From: Saccharina japonica | Lineage: Eukaryota; Sar; Phaeophyceae; Laminariales; Laminariaceae | DNA: 64,000 nt | Direction of reading: 5' to 3' | NCBI GenBank assembly: GCA_008828725.1 | Contig: MEHQ01002784.1 | Coordinates: 362,323-426,322, forward strand | Part shown: positions 11,385 to 25,047 of the stretch, in pieces | Layout of the letters: every line of letters starts with the position of its first letter | Numbering within the stretch: the first letter of the stretch is position 1 | Program-made: the position numbers and the translations under genes | Notes under the pieces: generated by a model | Seen by the model: only the letters and a program-made list of their open reading frames with translations | What the model was told of the DNA's origin: nothing | Database searches by the model: none

Positions 11385-11930
11385 AGAAAGGCTAGAAAGT
11401 AGAGAAAGGTCCGGCAAGCAATCGAAGGAGGCGACAGCAACACAGCAGCAGTCCGAAAGTAGCAGCACGTACTCGTACGTACGTAGAGCGGACACAAACA
11501 AAACGCCGGCATGGATGCGCAGCCCTTGTACTTACAGCAGTGGCCCTTTTTTATTTTTATTTTTTCGGTCGATTTTACGTCTGAGTTTTTTATCTTGAAA
11601 TTAGTGCAAAAACCGCAAACTCGCGAACTTATGGGCCGATTTCGATTCTGACCGCAGTTCTGGAGATCCATATTTTCACATCTGGGGGACTCTTTAAAAA
11701 TAATTTACTTGATTTTAGTATGGCCAAAAATGTATTGATTTTAGATGGAGTTTTTATCTTGAAATTAGTGTGGATAGTGTGGATATTAGACTTGATTTTA
11801 GTGTGGGTGTTATTAGGCCCCGGGCGGGAAAGCCCTCCGAATACGCTGGGAACCCCTCCCCTCCCGCGGAAAGCCCGGAAAGTAGAGAGAGGTCCGGCAA
11901 GTAATCGAAGGAGGCGGTGTCGAAGTGGGA
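11385..11930. repeat. Short dispersed direct repeats
   Basis: GAAAGTAGAGAAAGGTCCGGCAAGCAATCGAAGGAGGCG-type sequence is found at 11396 and 11878. TTTTTATCTTGAAATTAGTG is found at 11587 and 11752. No gene is supported from 9.5 to 12.9 kb. Confidence 0.7.
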
Positions 11931-11934
11931 GGCC

Positions 11935-12960
11935 TGAGAGGCCAGGGATGGGTCAACCCAGCGATTTCAGAAGAAAGACAAAAGTAAGTATGTCTATGTA
12001 CTAAAGAAAAACGACCGCGACTGTCTCGAATCTCGAAAGCATTTCATTCCGCCTCTGTGCTAAAAGGTTGCCGTTCGCTCGAAGAGCTAAGAACGATCGA
12101 GGGAAATAACAGGTTATGATGGTTACATCGTGACATGCAAACTATTAGTAGGATCGTAAAGTTTACGTGCTTTTCTTGCCCGTTGCATGACATTCCAAGG
12201 GAGATGGGTGACTTCGCGTGGTATTTACATGTGTGAACAAAACTTTCTACCATACGATGATACTTCGTACCAGGTATGGTATGAGCAAACGGCTCATCAG
12301 CGCTGCTGTGGTGAATTGTAGAGCGAGCTGCAAGCTCGAACAGCCAGTGTTGGGGCGGTGTGTGAACCACAAGCCCTTTCTAGCACCCTCGATATCTTCA
12401 TCGGCAAAACACAACCGGCCCCAATCCACATATTTGTTGCCACCAAGGGTTTCGATCGTCCAACTAACCTGCCCGTTGATTGGCTGGCATCCAGACCAAG
12501 AACTGGGGACATAAAACGGAGCCAAAAACGCGTATACTGGCTATCATTGTTGGTTAGTCCTCAACATCCTCCCACGAAGTACACCAAAGTTGATAACATC
12601 AGCAGCCAGCAACTGTACGGATTGCACGACTCTCACACCGATACAACCCAGGCTTTGCCAGATTTCTGCTGGATCGCCGACAGACCTTGGACGTCGCGCC
12701 AAACTCGAATAGGGTTCAACGCACGCAGCCGTATATGCAACGTCCCACAAAACGTGGCGAAACCACCCATACGAGCACCCCCCCCGTCTGCCTATATGTC
12801 TATCTGTAGCAACGTTTGGTGTGGCCACTGTAGCAAGCAGCATCGTAGATCTCGTCCTCGCTCTGGCTGTCCCACTTGCAACGCAGAAGGAAAAATTACC
12901 CTATCTCCGTCAGTCTCCGGTATACTTGCGTTCGTAGTGCATGCATGTTGGCAGACCAGG
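11935..12960. other. No gene recognised
   Basis: This stretch follows the last exon of the NB-ARC-TPR gene, so it should hold its 3' UTR and polyadenylation region. Long open stretches exist on both strands, but none has a recognisable family pattern or splice partners. Confidence 0.4.
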
Positions 12961-13122
12961 TTAGACGACCGTTACAGCAGTCGTCTTCAGCCCACGAACC
13001 TGCTGTCGCGCTCGTTCCAGCGCCTGTCGTGTGGTGACCGTGCTTTCGTCTTCCGCGCCCAGCTTCTGTGTCTTGATTGTCAAGGCCTTCTCGAAGGTCT
13101 GTACCGCCTCGTTGTGCTTCCC
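12961..13122 (-). CDS. NB-ARC-TPR gene last exon
   Basis: Acceptor CGTTCACAG|GGGAAG, stop at 12963-12961, 53 codons. It opens with a TPR half, GKHNEAVQTFEKALTIKTQK, then GAEDESTVTTRQALERAR, a capping helix, and a short tail. Its sequence is more diverged than the internal modules, as expected for a fixed C-terminal cap. Confidence 0.8.
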   Translation of the reverse strand, partial: GKHNEAVQTFEKALTIKTQKLGAEDESTVTTRQALERARQQVRGLKTTAVTVV

Positions 13123-16100
13123 CTGTGAACGTTCGACATGTAGGGTGGCAAATTCAAACACTGCATGCAACTGGCACACACTACGAAGACTTCGAAGTCA
13201 ACTCCAGCTCGCTCACTTAGGGAACGAGGGGCCAACCATAAGCCTCCTGGTGGTTTGAGTTGTCTTGCTTAAGGGCGGTGTATCGAAGATAAGGCTAAAG
13301 ATACAGCACTTCGTGTGATATCTATGTAGGAAATGCACGCCTTCCCGTGTGCGTTGATATAGCCGATCGCTGTCCCGATCGGCACGCTTCAACCATATAT
13401 GTGCGCCTTGCGACATCCCGTTTCGATACCAACTGGCCAACATCATCCTGGCGATCATGCTGGCTCTCTCTGCTATTAAGGAGCTTCGCCAACGCAAACT
13501 TATTGGGCCAAATTAGTATGCGCTTGGCTAACGCAATGCCGGATTGTTACAAACATGCCGGATTACGAATAAACTAAAAGGTTTGCAAGAAGTTCTTGAG
13601 GAACTTTCCATCCCTCGCACCAACAGGGAAGTTATTGCAACTTTCAGTATAATACCACCAAGGTGGACAGTGACAAATCCCCGTTGTTGACGAAGTTAGC
13701 AGGACAGGGGCTTTCGCATCAATTGCGGTCAAGAACGTCGGCGGCTATCGCTCACGTCCCTCTACCAACCCCGCGTACCACAAGGCACACGGGACGGCGG
13801 GAAAACAAATACTCTCACCTGTACCACAAACAAATCCGCCAGGTTGTGGATCATTATAGCCAATTGGTGATGGCCAGGCCCCAACGTATTCTCCCCTATG
13901 CCGATAGCGCGGCGGAACAGAGCCTCTGCTTCCACGTACTTACCCTGCACGGGGGGGGGGGCTTGTTCGTGAGTACCAGTGTATTATTTGGCAATGACAT
14001 CCAGCATCAAGAAAGATCCTATGAAGTGTTCATTCGGTTGTCCCGTTATTTTGGGCTCTTGGTACCAGTGATACTGAAGCGTTTAACTTCTCGTTTTCCT
14101 GCTCTTTCTAACAGGGTGCTTGGGTGGGAGAAATGGTATTTGATTACTGGCGGTGGTGGCGCTCAACGGAAAGTGTCAAAGGCAATGCAGCCGCCTCAAG
14201 CACCCACAACCACCGGCGGAAGGTGATTACGGCTGTACACGTTCAACCGGATTGCACTACGTACCCCGTGACATCGTCATCATGGTGATCTACCTCCTGC
14301 ATAGTGCGAAACCGAAAACAAGATATTGGTCGTGAAAGGCCGATTCACACAACAGCAATCAGATAACACATCCCGAGGCGAAGCTTGGACTTCGATTAAG
14401 AAGTGCGGTTGGTTTTGTCCAAGCTAGCCTAACGTGTTTAGTATACGCGTATCATTTCAGTACTGAGTACTGCACCGGACGCCTTCCTCGGGGGTAGCTG
14501 TTAAATTACTTCATCTGCGGGACATCCCGTCGCATCGCTGATGTGAAGGTGTTCATTGTTCAACGTTGGCGGACACAAGTCCCTTAGTCTTCGTGGATTA
14601 GGCTGTTCCATACTCCGAAGCAGCCAGCAAATGCGTTGAGCATTTGTTGTTGGCATTTTATTTCTTGCTCAGGCCTATGCGTATGGTTACAAAATGCGGA
14701 TTTCCAAAAATGCCACTTTAAAGGCCAATATCTCGTTTGAAAGTCGAAACTGAAGGTGCACACCTCAGGGAGAGCCCACTCTTCTTCCGAGAGGTACCTA
14801 GAACATGTTACAGTTCGTTACGCGCCTATGTTTGAATCGGTTACAAAATGAGCAATCTGTCGAATGCGGGCTGGCATTTTGAAAAAGCGCGCCAAAACGC
14901 CCCAAAAGATGAATGCATTCGATTAAAAGACCCTTTTCGTCGATTTCAAATGCAAATACCCAATGCCCCTGCTGTTTCGGGGTTTTCTTGAATTGAATAT
15001 CGAGAGCCCTCTACCAACCATAACATGTTCTGGATACCTCTCGGAACAAGAGTTGGCTCTTCCTGAGGTCTGTACGTTCAGTTTTCAGTTTTGGGCGAGG
15101 TATGGGCCTGTGTAGGTGGCATTTGTTGGATGAGATCCGATTTTCGCATTTTGACCATACCCATCGGTCTCAGTGAAGACTTGAAAATCGTTGAAAGGTG
15201 GGTACTTCAGGGGGGTTAAGAGAAGGGGCTTCCGATAAAGGGGACAGCCAAAACTCCAGGTTTCTTGTGCCAAATGGGCATATCACCAGTATCATTAACA
15301 AGTCCACCCTGTTGTAACCAAAACAGGTTTGGCAACAACTGCCCTTACGTACGAGCACGGCCCTGAGTTATAGGTATATCGAGCCCAATTGTCACAGGAC
15401 AAAAGAACATTACAAAATGGGGAAATAACGCCTCTCACTTGCTCCCGATACAACCCCGCAAGGTTGTGGAGAACTGGGGCCAGTTGGTGGTGGTCATGCC
15501 CCAACGCCTTCTCCAGAATGCTGATACAGCGGAGGTAAAGAGCCTGCGCGTCCAGGTTCTTACCCTGCAGGAGAAGGAGGCTCGTTTGTGAGTACCAGTG
15601 CGTTCTTCGGCAAAGGGAGCCAACAACATAAGCGACAGTACAGCTTGCTTGCGGGTAGGTCGAGTCCATGGCACCAGTTGTATCAAAGGATGATACTTCT
15701 TGTGATACTGCCATTTCCATAGAGGTGGTTGAGTCGGAGATATGCTGATTGAGTGTTGACATGTAAACAGCGCAGCAAACAGTTTGTGATCTGCATCGTT
15801 TCGGGCGTTCGATCGAGACCGAGGGGAAAAACAGATACCGCAGGCTTCCACTTCCACCGGTGCAAGGTGAGACGGGGTGCATATGTTCAAACGAACAACA
15901 TTACGGCTCACAACCAGCATGGCCAAGGGGTTTGCAAATAGTGGCCCCGGAAACAATGCGCAGGCCGCAAAACGACGATCGATACATAAAGTAGTACTGG
16001 GGACGAAGTATTCGAGGCGGGGCTTATACCATGAACCCCGTTCGGTCTAGTTCAAGCCGCCCAACGTGTTCGGTACGTGCGCATCGTTTGAGTAGTGGGT

Positions 16101-19100
16101 ATTGCACTGGACGCCATCCACGGAGGAGACTGTCACTTGATTTTGTCTGTGGGGTATCACATGGTATTGGTGGTGCTGTGGACGGCCCCGTCATTTGACG
16201 TTGACGGACGCAAAACCCACGGTCTTCGTTAATCCTGATGTGCTATACTTCCAAACAACCAATATTTGTTTTGAACTACTATAGCTATTCTTGGCATCCC
16301 ATTTCTCCCTCGATGACGCCCGGCTGAACTTCGTTAAAAGGTTTGGACTCCAGGGGGGGTGAAGCGAAGGGAATTTCGATATAGGTGGCCGCCAACACTC
16401 CAGTATTTTTCGGAAAATAAACGGTATCCCCAACATCCTTAACAACTCAAGTGAGCTGTAACCAAAACATGTTTTGTAACAACTGCCGTAATAAACAACC
16501 ACGGCTCCCAGCTATGCCTTAATCCAGTAAAATTGCCCTATATGACGAAGACAGGAAGAAACAACGGCTCTCACTTGCGCCTGAAACACCACCGCCAGGT
16601 TCTTGAGCGATGAAGTCACTTTGGCATGGTCAGGCCCCAGCACCTTCTTCTGAATGTCGATAGCTCGGAGGCATAGAGCCTCCGCTTCAGCGTATTCACC
16701 CTGCACGAGACGCGGGCTTGTTTGTGAGTACCGGTGTGTGTTTCGGCAGCGAGAGCCAACAATACGACCCATAATAAAGTGAGTGTTCGCCGGTGTCCCG
16801 TCATCAATTCGAATACATGGCACGCGTGATACCAAAGGACGGTGTTTCTTGTATTACTGCCCTTTTTAACAGGGTGGTTGGGTGAAGGGAGGCCTGATTG
16901 ACAGTTATTACTTGAACAGTGCAAGGGGCAGTTTGCGCTCACCCTTGTGCCGGTGCTAGCGCTCGATGGGTTGAGAGTGTAAGAGGCAATGCAGCTGCCA
17001 CAAGCATCATTCACAACTACAGATGCTAAGTAATGCGTGATATACATGTGCAAACGAACAGCATTACGTCGTGCGCGATTATCACCATGATGGATGAGGC
17101 TTCGGCAAATATGGCACCGGAAACAAAGGACAGGCTGTAAAACGCCGATACATATACACGGCAGCACTGGAAGAGCGGTCTCCGTGGTGAAGCTTGTACC
17201 ATGCGCCCCGTTTGACCTGGGTCAGTCCGCCCAATGAATTCAAGTACGCACGAGTCGTTTCTGCACTGAGTTCTGAACCAGACGCTCTTGACAGAGCTGC
17301 CAGTTGCTTCGCTCTGTGTGAAATCCTGATGTTTTGCTGCTGCTGGCACCATCGATCGTCAATGCCGGACACAAAACCCAGTCTTCGGGAATCCTGGTGT
17401 GTAATGCTCTGAAACAAACACAACATGGTTTCAAACACATGTTGGCATTGAAATTCCGTTTACCGTGCCCTCTGGTATCCGTTGAAGGGTAGGTGCTTCT
17501 TTTGGGAAAAGCGAACAGAGTTTTCCAACAAACACTACTTTATTCGTGAGCGAAAGTTTGTTTTGACAACTTGTTCTCAGCAACCCCACAGAGGTTCAAA
17601 CAAAACAATATCTCCCAATCAATGCCCTAGAACACGGGGATGGCCATCGCCGATGCCTTCGTTGCGCCCTCATGCCACAAGTCACACGAGACTGTAGGAA
17701 AACGACGACCCTCACCTGCGCATTTAGCACGACCGCCAGGTCATTGAGCGTTACGGCCACGTCTAGGTGGCCAGCCCCCAACACCTTCTCCTCAATTCCA
17801 ATTGCGCGGCGGAAGAGAGGCTCGGCTTCCGCATGCTTACCCTGCAAGGGACGCAGGGTTGTTCGTGGGTACCAGGGCGTTCTTTAGGGAGGGGAGTCAA
17901 TACTATGAGCTAGTTCGTAAAATGATTGAGATCGTCGCCCGTTGTCTCAATTTTGTAACACCAGTAATAGACTTCGTGCAACATTGGAATATCACCTAGC
18001 AATTGGCAGCTCCACTATTCGCCATTGCCGGACACAAAACCGACGGTCTCCGGGCATCCTGGTGTGTAATGCTCTGAAAAAAACACAACATGTATTCTAA
18101 AACACTTTGTTGGCAATTTGGTTTTCCGTGCCGTCTGGGATTATTTGAATGGTAGGTACTTCATTGGGGAAAAGCGAACAACATTTGCCATCAAACACTC
18201 CTCCGTTCTTGAGCTACTAGCTTGTATGACCAGTTGGGCTCAGCAACCCCGCAGAGCTTAAACCGCAACAACTTATCGCAACAAATGCCCTGAAGCACGA
18301 TGACGGCCATCCCCGTTGGCTTAGTTACGCCTGCATACCACAAGCGATACGATATGGCGAGTAAACGACCACCCTCACCTGTTCATTGAGCAACAACGCC
18401 AGGTGGTTTAACGTTGTGGCCAAATGGTGATGATCATCCCCTAGCGTCTTCTCCTGGATTTGTATTGCGCGACGGAAGAGAGGCTCGGCTTCCGCATGCT
18501 TACGCTGCGAGGGGTGCGGGGTCGTTTGAGGGTACCATTGTTGTTTTTTAGGGACGGAATCCAATACGACGTGCAAGATAATAAAGTGATGGAGATCGTC
18601 CCCCATTATCTCAACTAAGTAACACCAGTGATGCCTAAGGACGAGAATTCGTGCTATAATGGAATATCCATTTCACACAGGGTTGCTGCGTGAGATGGTT
18701 AATAACGTGTGTTGCCGAACTGCGTCAATATCAACAAGCAACTTGTGTTGCGCCTGAAGACTCTTGTACTGGTGTTTACGCTCGGTGGGGAGTGTGAGAC
18801 GCAAGGTAGCTGCCCCAGGCACTCACTACCACCGGCGCGAGGCACTACAGGCTGCGCATGCGCAAAATAAAACCGCTCCACAGCAGTGCCATCACCATCA
18901 TGGTGAGTTGTTTCGTGCACGAGTGGAACCGTAAACAACGCGTGGGCTGTGAACCGGATGCACACAATAGCACTCGGAAGGCACCCGCTTGATCTGGTTG
19001 AAACGCTAATGTCTTTACTATACGCTCATCATATTTACCCTGCAGTACCTGCTGGAGACGCTGGGGTGGTTTGTGAGTACCCGTGCGGTTTTCGGCAGTG

Positions 19101-22100
19101 GGAGCCAACAATACCCGCAAACTTAAAGAGTTCTAGCGGTTGTCCCGTTATTTGTTCGAGTACATAGCACCTGTGACAACAAAGGACGGTACCTCTTTGT
19201 GTACTGCCCTTTCAAACAAGGAGATTGCAGGGGAGGGGCAGAGTTTTGTCGACTGTTGTATAATTCTTAACAGCGCGACAATAGACTGGTGTTCCGCTTA
19301 AAGGGTCTCGCTTTGGTGTTGGTTCTCGACGGAGAATGCGAGGGGCATGCAGCTGCCACTGGCATCCACTTCCACCGACCCAAAGGGATTTGCATGAACG
19401 GGGATATGACGACGTGCAGGCACAAACATGGGGCTCTACATCGAACAGCCATCGCCATGGTAAAATGTCTCCTGCAGTGTGTGGCACCGGAAAGAGTGCT
19501 TAGGCTGTTAACCACTGGGGTACATATCAGCACTCGGAGACCGGCCTCCGGAACGCAACTTAAAGCACGAGCCACGCTTGACCTGGTTGATGCTGCCTGG
19601 CGTGTTCACCATACGTGGGCGCAGCTTCCGTACCGAGCATTGGGCCTAAAGAGCGCTTCAAGGAAGGCTGTCCCTTGACTCGCTGTTCATGGAATTGCAG
19701 TGCACTTAGGCCGTCGACGGCTTTAGTATTAGTGCCTCGATGTCGGCGAACTAAAGCCGCGCTGTCTTCAAGTATCTGTATCCTTTTCAAAGCAATGCCT
19801 TTGAAACACCATAGCACAGTCGTACACACTGTTATGTTGGCATTTCCCGTTGTTCGTTCCATCTCAACTACTATATTCAGTTTGTAAAGTAGGTTGTTTA
19901 TCTGACCTTAGCTCACCGACATAATCTAGTCCGCGATCACGAAAGTAGAACTAATCAAGATGCTTCCATAGTGAAACGCGGCCCACAAAGGCAGCCCGAA
20001 AACGCACCAAACATATTGGGGAAATTACTGGTCTCGATACTATAGTTTCTTACAAACCATCGTCCGGCTGATCAGCAATACAAAATGAAACAAACAGATC
20101 ACCCGAACATTCTTGGAAACATATGGAGGCCACACACCACACGAGATCAAGAGGAAATGCCGACTCTCACCTGCACCGTAAACAAAACGGCAAGGTTGCT
20201 TAGCGATGCCGCTGTAGATGGATGGTCAGGCCCCAGCGTCTTCTCCGTAATTTCCATAGATCGGAGATATCGAAGCTCGGCTTCCGCGTACTTAGCCTGC
20301 AGGGGAGGGGAGCTTGTTTGTGAGTACCAATGTATTCTTGAGGGACGGGGGGCGACAGTACGAGCAAGATGGTAGAGTAAATCCGTTCGTATCCTTGCTG
20401 TTGAAATTTGTAACACGAGTGATATCTAAAGCACGAGATTTCGACGTTTTCAACAGGGTGATTGCATGGGCGGGTGCAGTCTTCATGCATGGCCGTAGTT
20501 GTATGACCATAGACCCTCGCATTTGATTCCTACAATGTAGGGACGGAGCACGTCGCGGTTTGAACGACCAGGCAGATATTGCTTGCACCAAGCGGTAGGC
20601 GCCGTGAGGTACTCTTTGAGCCTATAAATAACAGCTTGTGAGACGGCGATTCTTGCATAGGGTGACAGCGACTAAATAATTGATACATTTTCGGGTGTAG
20701 CCTATCCAGACGCAGCAATGTTGCTTCTTCTCTAAATATTCGCCCAGTTCTGACAAGCAGTTCGTATTCAGTCTAAATAGTTTTGTTACGGTGTTGGCGC
20801 TCGAAGAAGGGCATGAGGCATGCATCTGCCCCGGCCATTTCTTCCAAGCGGCGCAAGGTGATACATCAATTGCATGACATATCAATAGCGCTACCTACAT
20901 CGCCCGTATCGCTAAATTACTCTTAATAGTAGGTTCCTACAAAGGCGTGCACCGAATAAACGGTCGGTCCTTAATCCATCGAGGCGCACATCAACAATCC
21001 GACCCAACAATTTTCAACTGACGCTTTAATCCCCATTCTGAAAGTATGGGCGTGTTTTTAGTCTCAGTGGTGACTCGAGGATACCTGAACAATAAAACGA
21101 AATGCTTGAAAACGTTAAATACCATACAAAACAATGACAGCTCTCGCTTTCGTGCCTTCAATAGGCTTGCGTGCCCCAGAAATTGTTTTTGTTTTCGGGT
21201 GGCTTGCGACTCTCGTATTCCTGCCTGCAACATCCACATTCGGTTGCTGGATGTTGAACTATGCCGGTATGGCAGAGTTGTGTATTGTTTCCCACGGGTT
21301 TAAAGCTGGTGTCACCTCGTTGATGCTGTAGATACAAGCTATTGGCAACTGGTGTTGCTGCAGGGCCACAATGAATACATTTGTTTAAACTTGCAGGGAA
21401 TACAAGGCATAGCAATCGTCGGAGTATATCGAAGCGCACGGGTGTTTCGTGCAGGAAGTGTGAATAGTGTTTCGAAGCTCAGACGAGTGTTCGAGCAATT
21501 GTGTGTCGCGTGGCTACTCCTACGGCTGGAAATATGGCATACCTAATACAAGGGTGCACAGGTCATGAGGGCGTGAGGCAGACCGGGCATCAGCAAACGT
21601 GACCTACGCTACATCCAATCGGATTATAACGTACGTACGATCCACCAATCCCCGAACACTGCAACGCGGCGTTTCCGATGACACTGTCGACAGACAAGTC
21701 TCCGCAAAACAGTTATACCTAGCTTAGCTTTATTTTCATTGTTGCCGGAGGGCAACTGCCTTTTGCGCTTCGGCAATTGACACCTCACCTCAAATCAGTC
21801 AAAACCACCAGCACGATAGACGTCGCGACTACTGCGCATATTAAACTTCGGAAAGAAGCATGGCGTGACGGGAACTACCCTGAACAAAACAGGCTTGAAA
21901 CAAAACCCAATAAAATTACCACCAGCAACAGCCACCCACCGACCCACCCACCTACCCACCCACCCACCCACCCACCCACCAACCCAACCCACCCACCACC
22001 CACCCACCCACCCACCCACCCACCCACCCACCCACCCACCACCACCCACCCCCCCCCCCACCCACCCACCACCCACCCACCCACCCACCCACCCACGCCC

Positions 22101-24990
22101 AGCCAGCCGCACAACCCTACGGCCAAAAGCCGCGCTGGCTAATAGTTCACGCAGGAAAACCGAAATTCCGCGCGATGTGAATCCGCAACGGCATAGCATC
22201 TCAATCAGACGATTTGATAGGAAAGCACCTAGCAAAAATTATTGCTACACGTGATATAGCACTTTCCAATATATCATCCCGGAAAGCATCAGTCAGCAGA
22301 ATGGCCTACACCCACCTGGAGGTAGAAGAAACGCCCCAACGCCCGGTGGACATCACCCGCATCGGTAGATTCGTCTTCCGCCAACACCTGCAAGCTGGTA
22401 TGGTACTCCCCAACCTGCAGTTGGGGATTATGGGACAGGTCCTCCACGGACCGCCACAGCGATATCAGAGCGTAAAAGCCTTCCTGAGATTCGCCCGCTG
22501 AAGCATACTCCAGGACCACGCGAAGTCTACCTAGGTATTGCGCTTGGCGTTGGGCGGCCAACTCAAGCGGAGCACGCTCTATACGATTCCTCGCGAAGTC
22601 CAGAAGACGATCGTGCATGCGATACCCCACACTGCCAACCTCCTGCAATAGCGACCTGTCCATCAGGCCTCGTGCTTCGTCGCGAGTTTCCTGGACATCC
22701 TGTTCGAAAGCATGGGGGATAAGGCATGTTTTATCGCGGGGTTCACCAAACACGCAAAACGTAGAGGGTTATATGTGTCTTAACACAAGGTACAGGTACA
22801 ACATATACATTCGGCAGGGCCCTGGCCGGCCTACGTGCTCATCTTGCTCCCTGGTACCAGGTAAATTTTAACTAAGACATTCGTGCTCAATAAATACGAG
22901 GCTCCAATTATATCGCAAGGGGTAAGTACGAGTACAGCCAAAGGGGGGAAATGACTTGTGCCAGGTGATGTAGCGCTATCAACGGGCTAGCGAAAAACGT
23001 AGGCTACGGCTCAAGTTTGGGCATCGTGCTTGTCGTACGAGCATTCGTAGTGCCAACGGGAACCAGTAGACGTCGGCCACGCTACCAGCGATGGTCGACA
23101 ACAGACCGGAAAAATCGAGGCCGCGGAGCTGCGTCCCGAGCACATGCGCATGCGAGCCTACAAAAATTAAATGAATACTTGCAAATGACTGAGGGATGGC
23201 ATACCTGTTACACTTTACACATGGCAAGGCTGTAAGCATTCTCAATACATTGCAAATGACCACAAGCCACAAGCCACGAGACATGGCAACTTCAGCGGAA
23301 TATAGCACTGACAGGGACGCCTTACGCGCTGCGAGAAAAACCTGTGCGCGACATATTGAACTGCCGCTCTGGGCTGCTATATGGTTTAGTCCCCTGCGCC
23401 TCCTGGGGATGTTTTAGCTTTCGCGAAAACTCAACAGTCAGCATGCACTTGGGTAGCCGCTATTAACCTACACCGAAAGCCATCCGGATGCAGCAGGGGG
23501 AGAACAGGAGAGCACAAGACCACGCTGCTGCAGCAGCTTTAGGTTTATATGCAGTCATTGTTGACACCAAATAAATTCCTGCAACCGTAGCTACAACAAA
23601 ATCGTGGAAAACTGTTCTCCGGCCATTTTGCTCCGATTAATTTTGGGCCGTTGACTGATATTAATAACATTCAAACTAGATTGCCAACTGTAACATACTC
23701 CATGGTCATCTGTAGCAGACACCAACGATTGTGATGCTACACAGGGTAGAATGTTCACTACCAACCCTGCACTGAAACGAGCTCTATAGAACTCAACGCC
23801 ATTCTGCACACGGCCGTGAACTTTACTTCCGTAAAACCCACATGAGCCCTACGTCACTGATGTTGAGGGCCCTTTGTCCCCCACTCAATGCCTGGTAAGA
23901 GTTATTACTTGTTCCCGGAGGGGGTGGTGGCAGTTTAACCGCACCACTACCACCCTGCAGCGATTGCGATGGCTTTCGAGTTTCAGCTCGTGTTATTGAC
24001 ACACAAGGAATATGTCTGAGTTTTCTTCCGTCGCTGAAACGTCCGGGAGAGCGCATTGACAAACATGTGTGAAATCAGCGGGAATGCCGAACCCTACGCG
24101 CGATTAAAATAAAGGTGTGCACCGGGAGGGAGAAGGGAAGACAACCTATGACAGCGGCTTGCCCAGAAGGCGAGGGCAACCACCCTCAGACCAGTTAAGC
24201 TGGAAATCAAACGCGATAAACATACAAACAAAGCACATTACTTTTCGCGTTTTTTAAATGACTTGATGCTTCCACATGAGGGAGTTAAACTTCGAAGATG
24301 AAGTACAGAAACAGCGCATTTGCACTCTGGTGTTGATCGCGACCTTGTGATTGACACACCAATATCGATACTCCAGCGTCTACATTACCAACCACTTGCA
24401 GACGATATGCGCCTTGCGTGCGATACCCTGCCGCGTTGCCAGAATATGCGGTGATATGCTCCGGCTTTCAGCAGAATCCAATATTGAAGTGCTCGGACAT
24501 TTTATGTGCAGCGCGCGCCTCATCTATTATGATAAATGTTTTAGCCGTGATTTCTGTAGCTTTCAGCGATCTCTGAAGCCCAAAACTCAGAACCATCTAT
24601 TATGGGCCGGGAAATCATCGTTATTTTTGGTCTCAGTTCCTGAAGGGGGGGGGGATCTGCAAAACCTCCAGGAACTGAGCCCAGTTCCTGGCGGTCTCTC
24701 GTGCCTCCAGGAACTGATATTTGAATATTGACTGCACATGCCTACTCTGTGCTGTACACCTCCCCGCGTCTCCCACACCATCGCACCTACGGCGAGTTGT
24801 ACCTACGGCGTACGGCGCGCGTGTGAGACATGGCGTCTCCATCACGTAGAAGCGATAGCACGTCGGCACCCACAAAATCACACCTACGGGCTATGTCGTT
24901 TGTGTAATGTATAGCTTCTCCCTGGCATGGAAGCGATAGCAGCAGCAGCAGCAGCAGCAGCAACGGCAGCAGCGATGGAGCTTTGATGTC

Positions 24991-25047
<57 letters not shown>

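Larger units (their letters stand above)
13130..20570 (-). repeat. Duplicated TPR cassettes (exon plus flanking intron)
   Basis: The introns share ordered landmarks. TTTGTGAGTACC follows each exon on the + strand near 13965, 15587, 16719, 17862, 19071 and 20317, and looser at 18526. GGCAATGCAGCTGCC-like sequence occurs near 14182, 16986, 19347 and others. CCGTTTGACCTGG-type sequence occurs near 17206, 18985 and 19577. GCCGGACACAAAACC occurs near 17363 and 18027, with variants at 14569 and 16200. So whole cassettes of about 0.7-1.8 kb, not just exons, were duplicated. Confidence 0.85.

Noticed and set aside
12358..13128. A 256-codon open frame on the + strand
   Set aside because: It overlaps the last NB-ARC-TPR exon in antisense, shows no family pattern and has no splice support; it is read as a shadow frame.
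21777..22254. Pro-Thr-His-rich and Gly-Trp-Val-rich proteins
   Set aside because: They are translations of the (CCCA)n microsatellite inside an intron.
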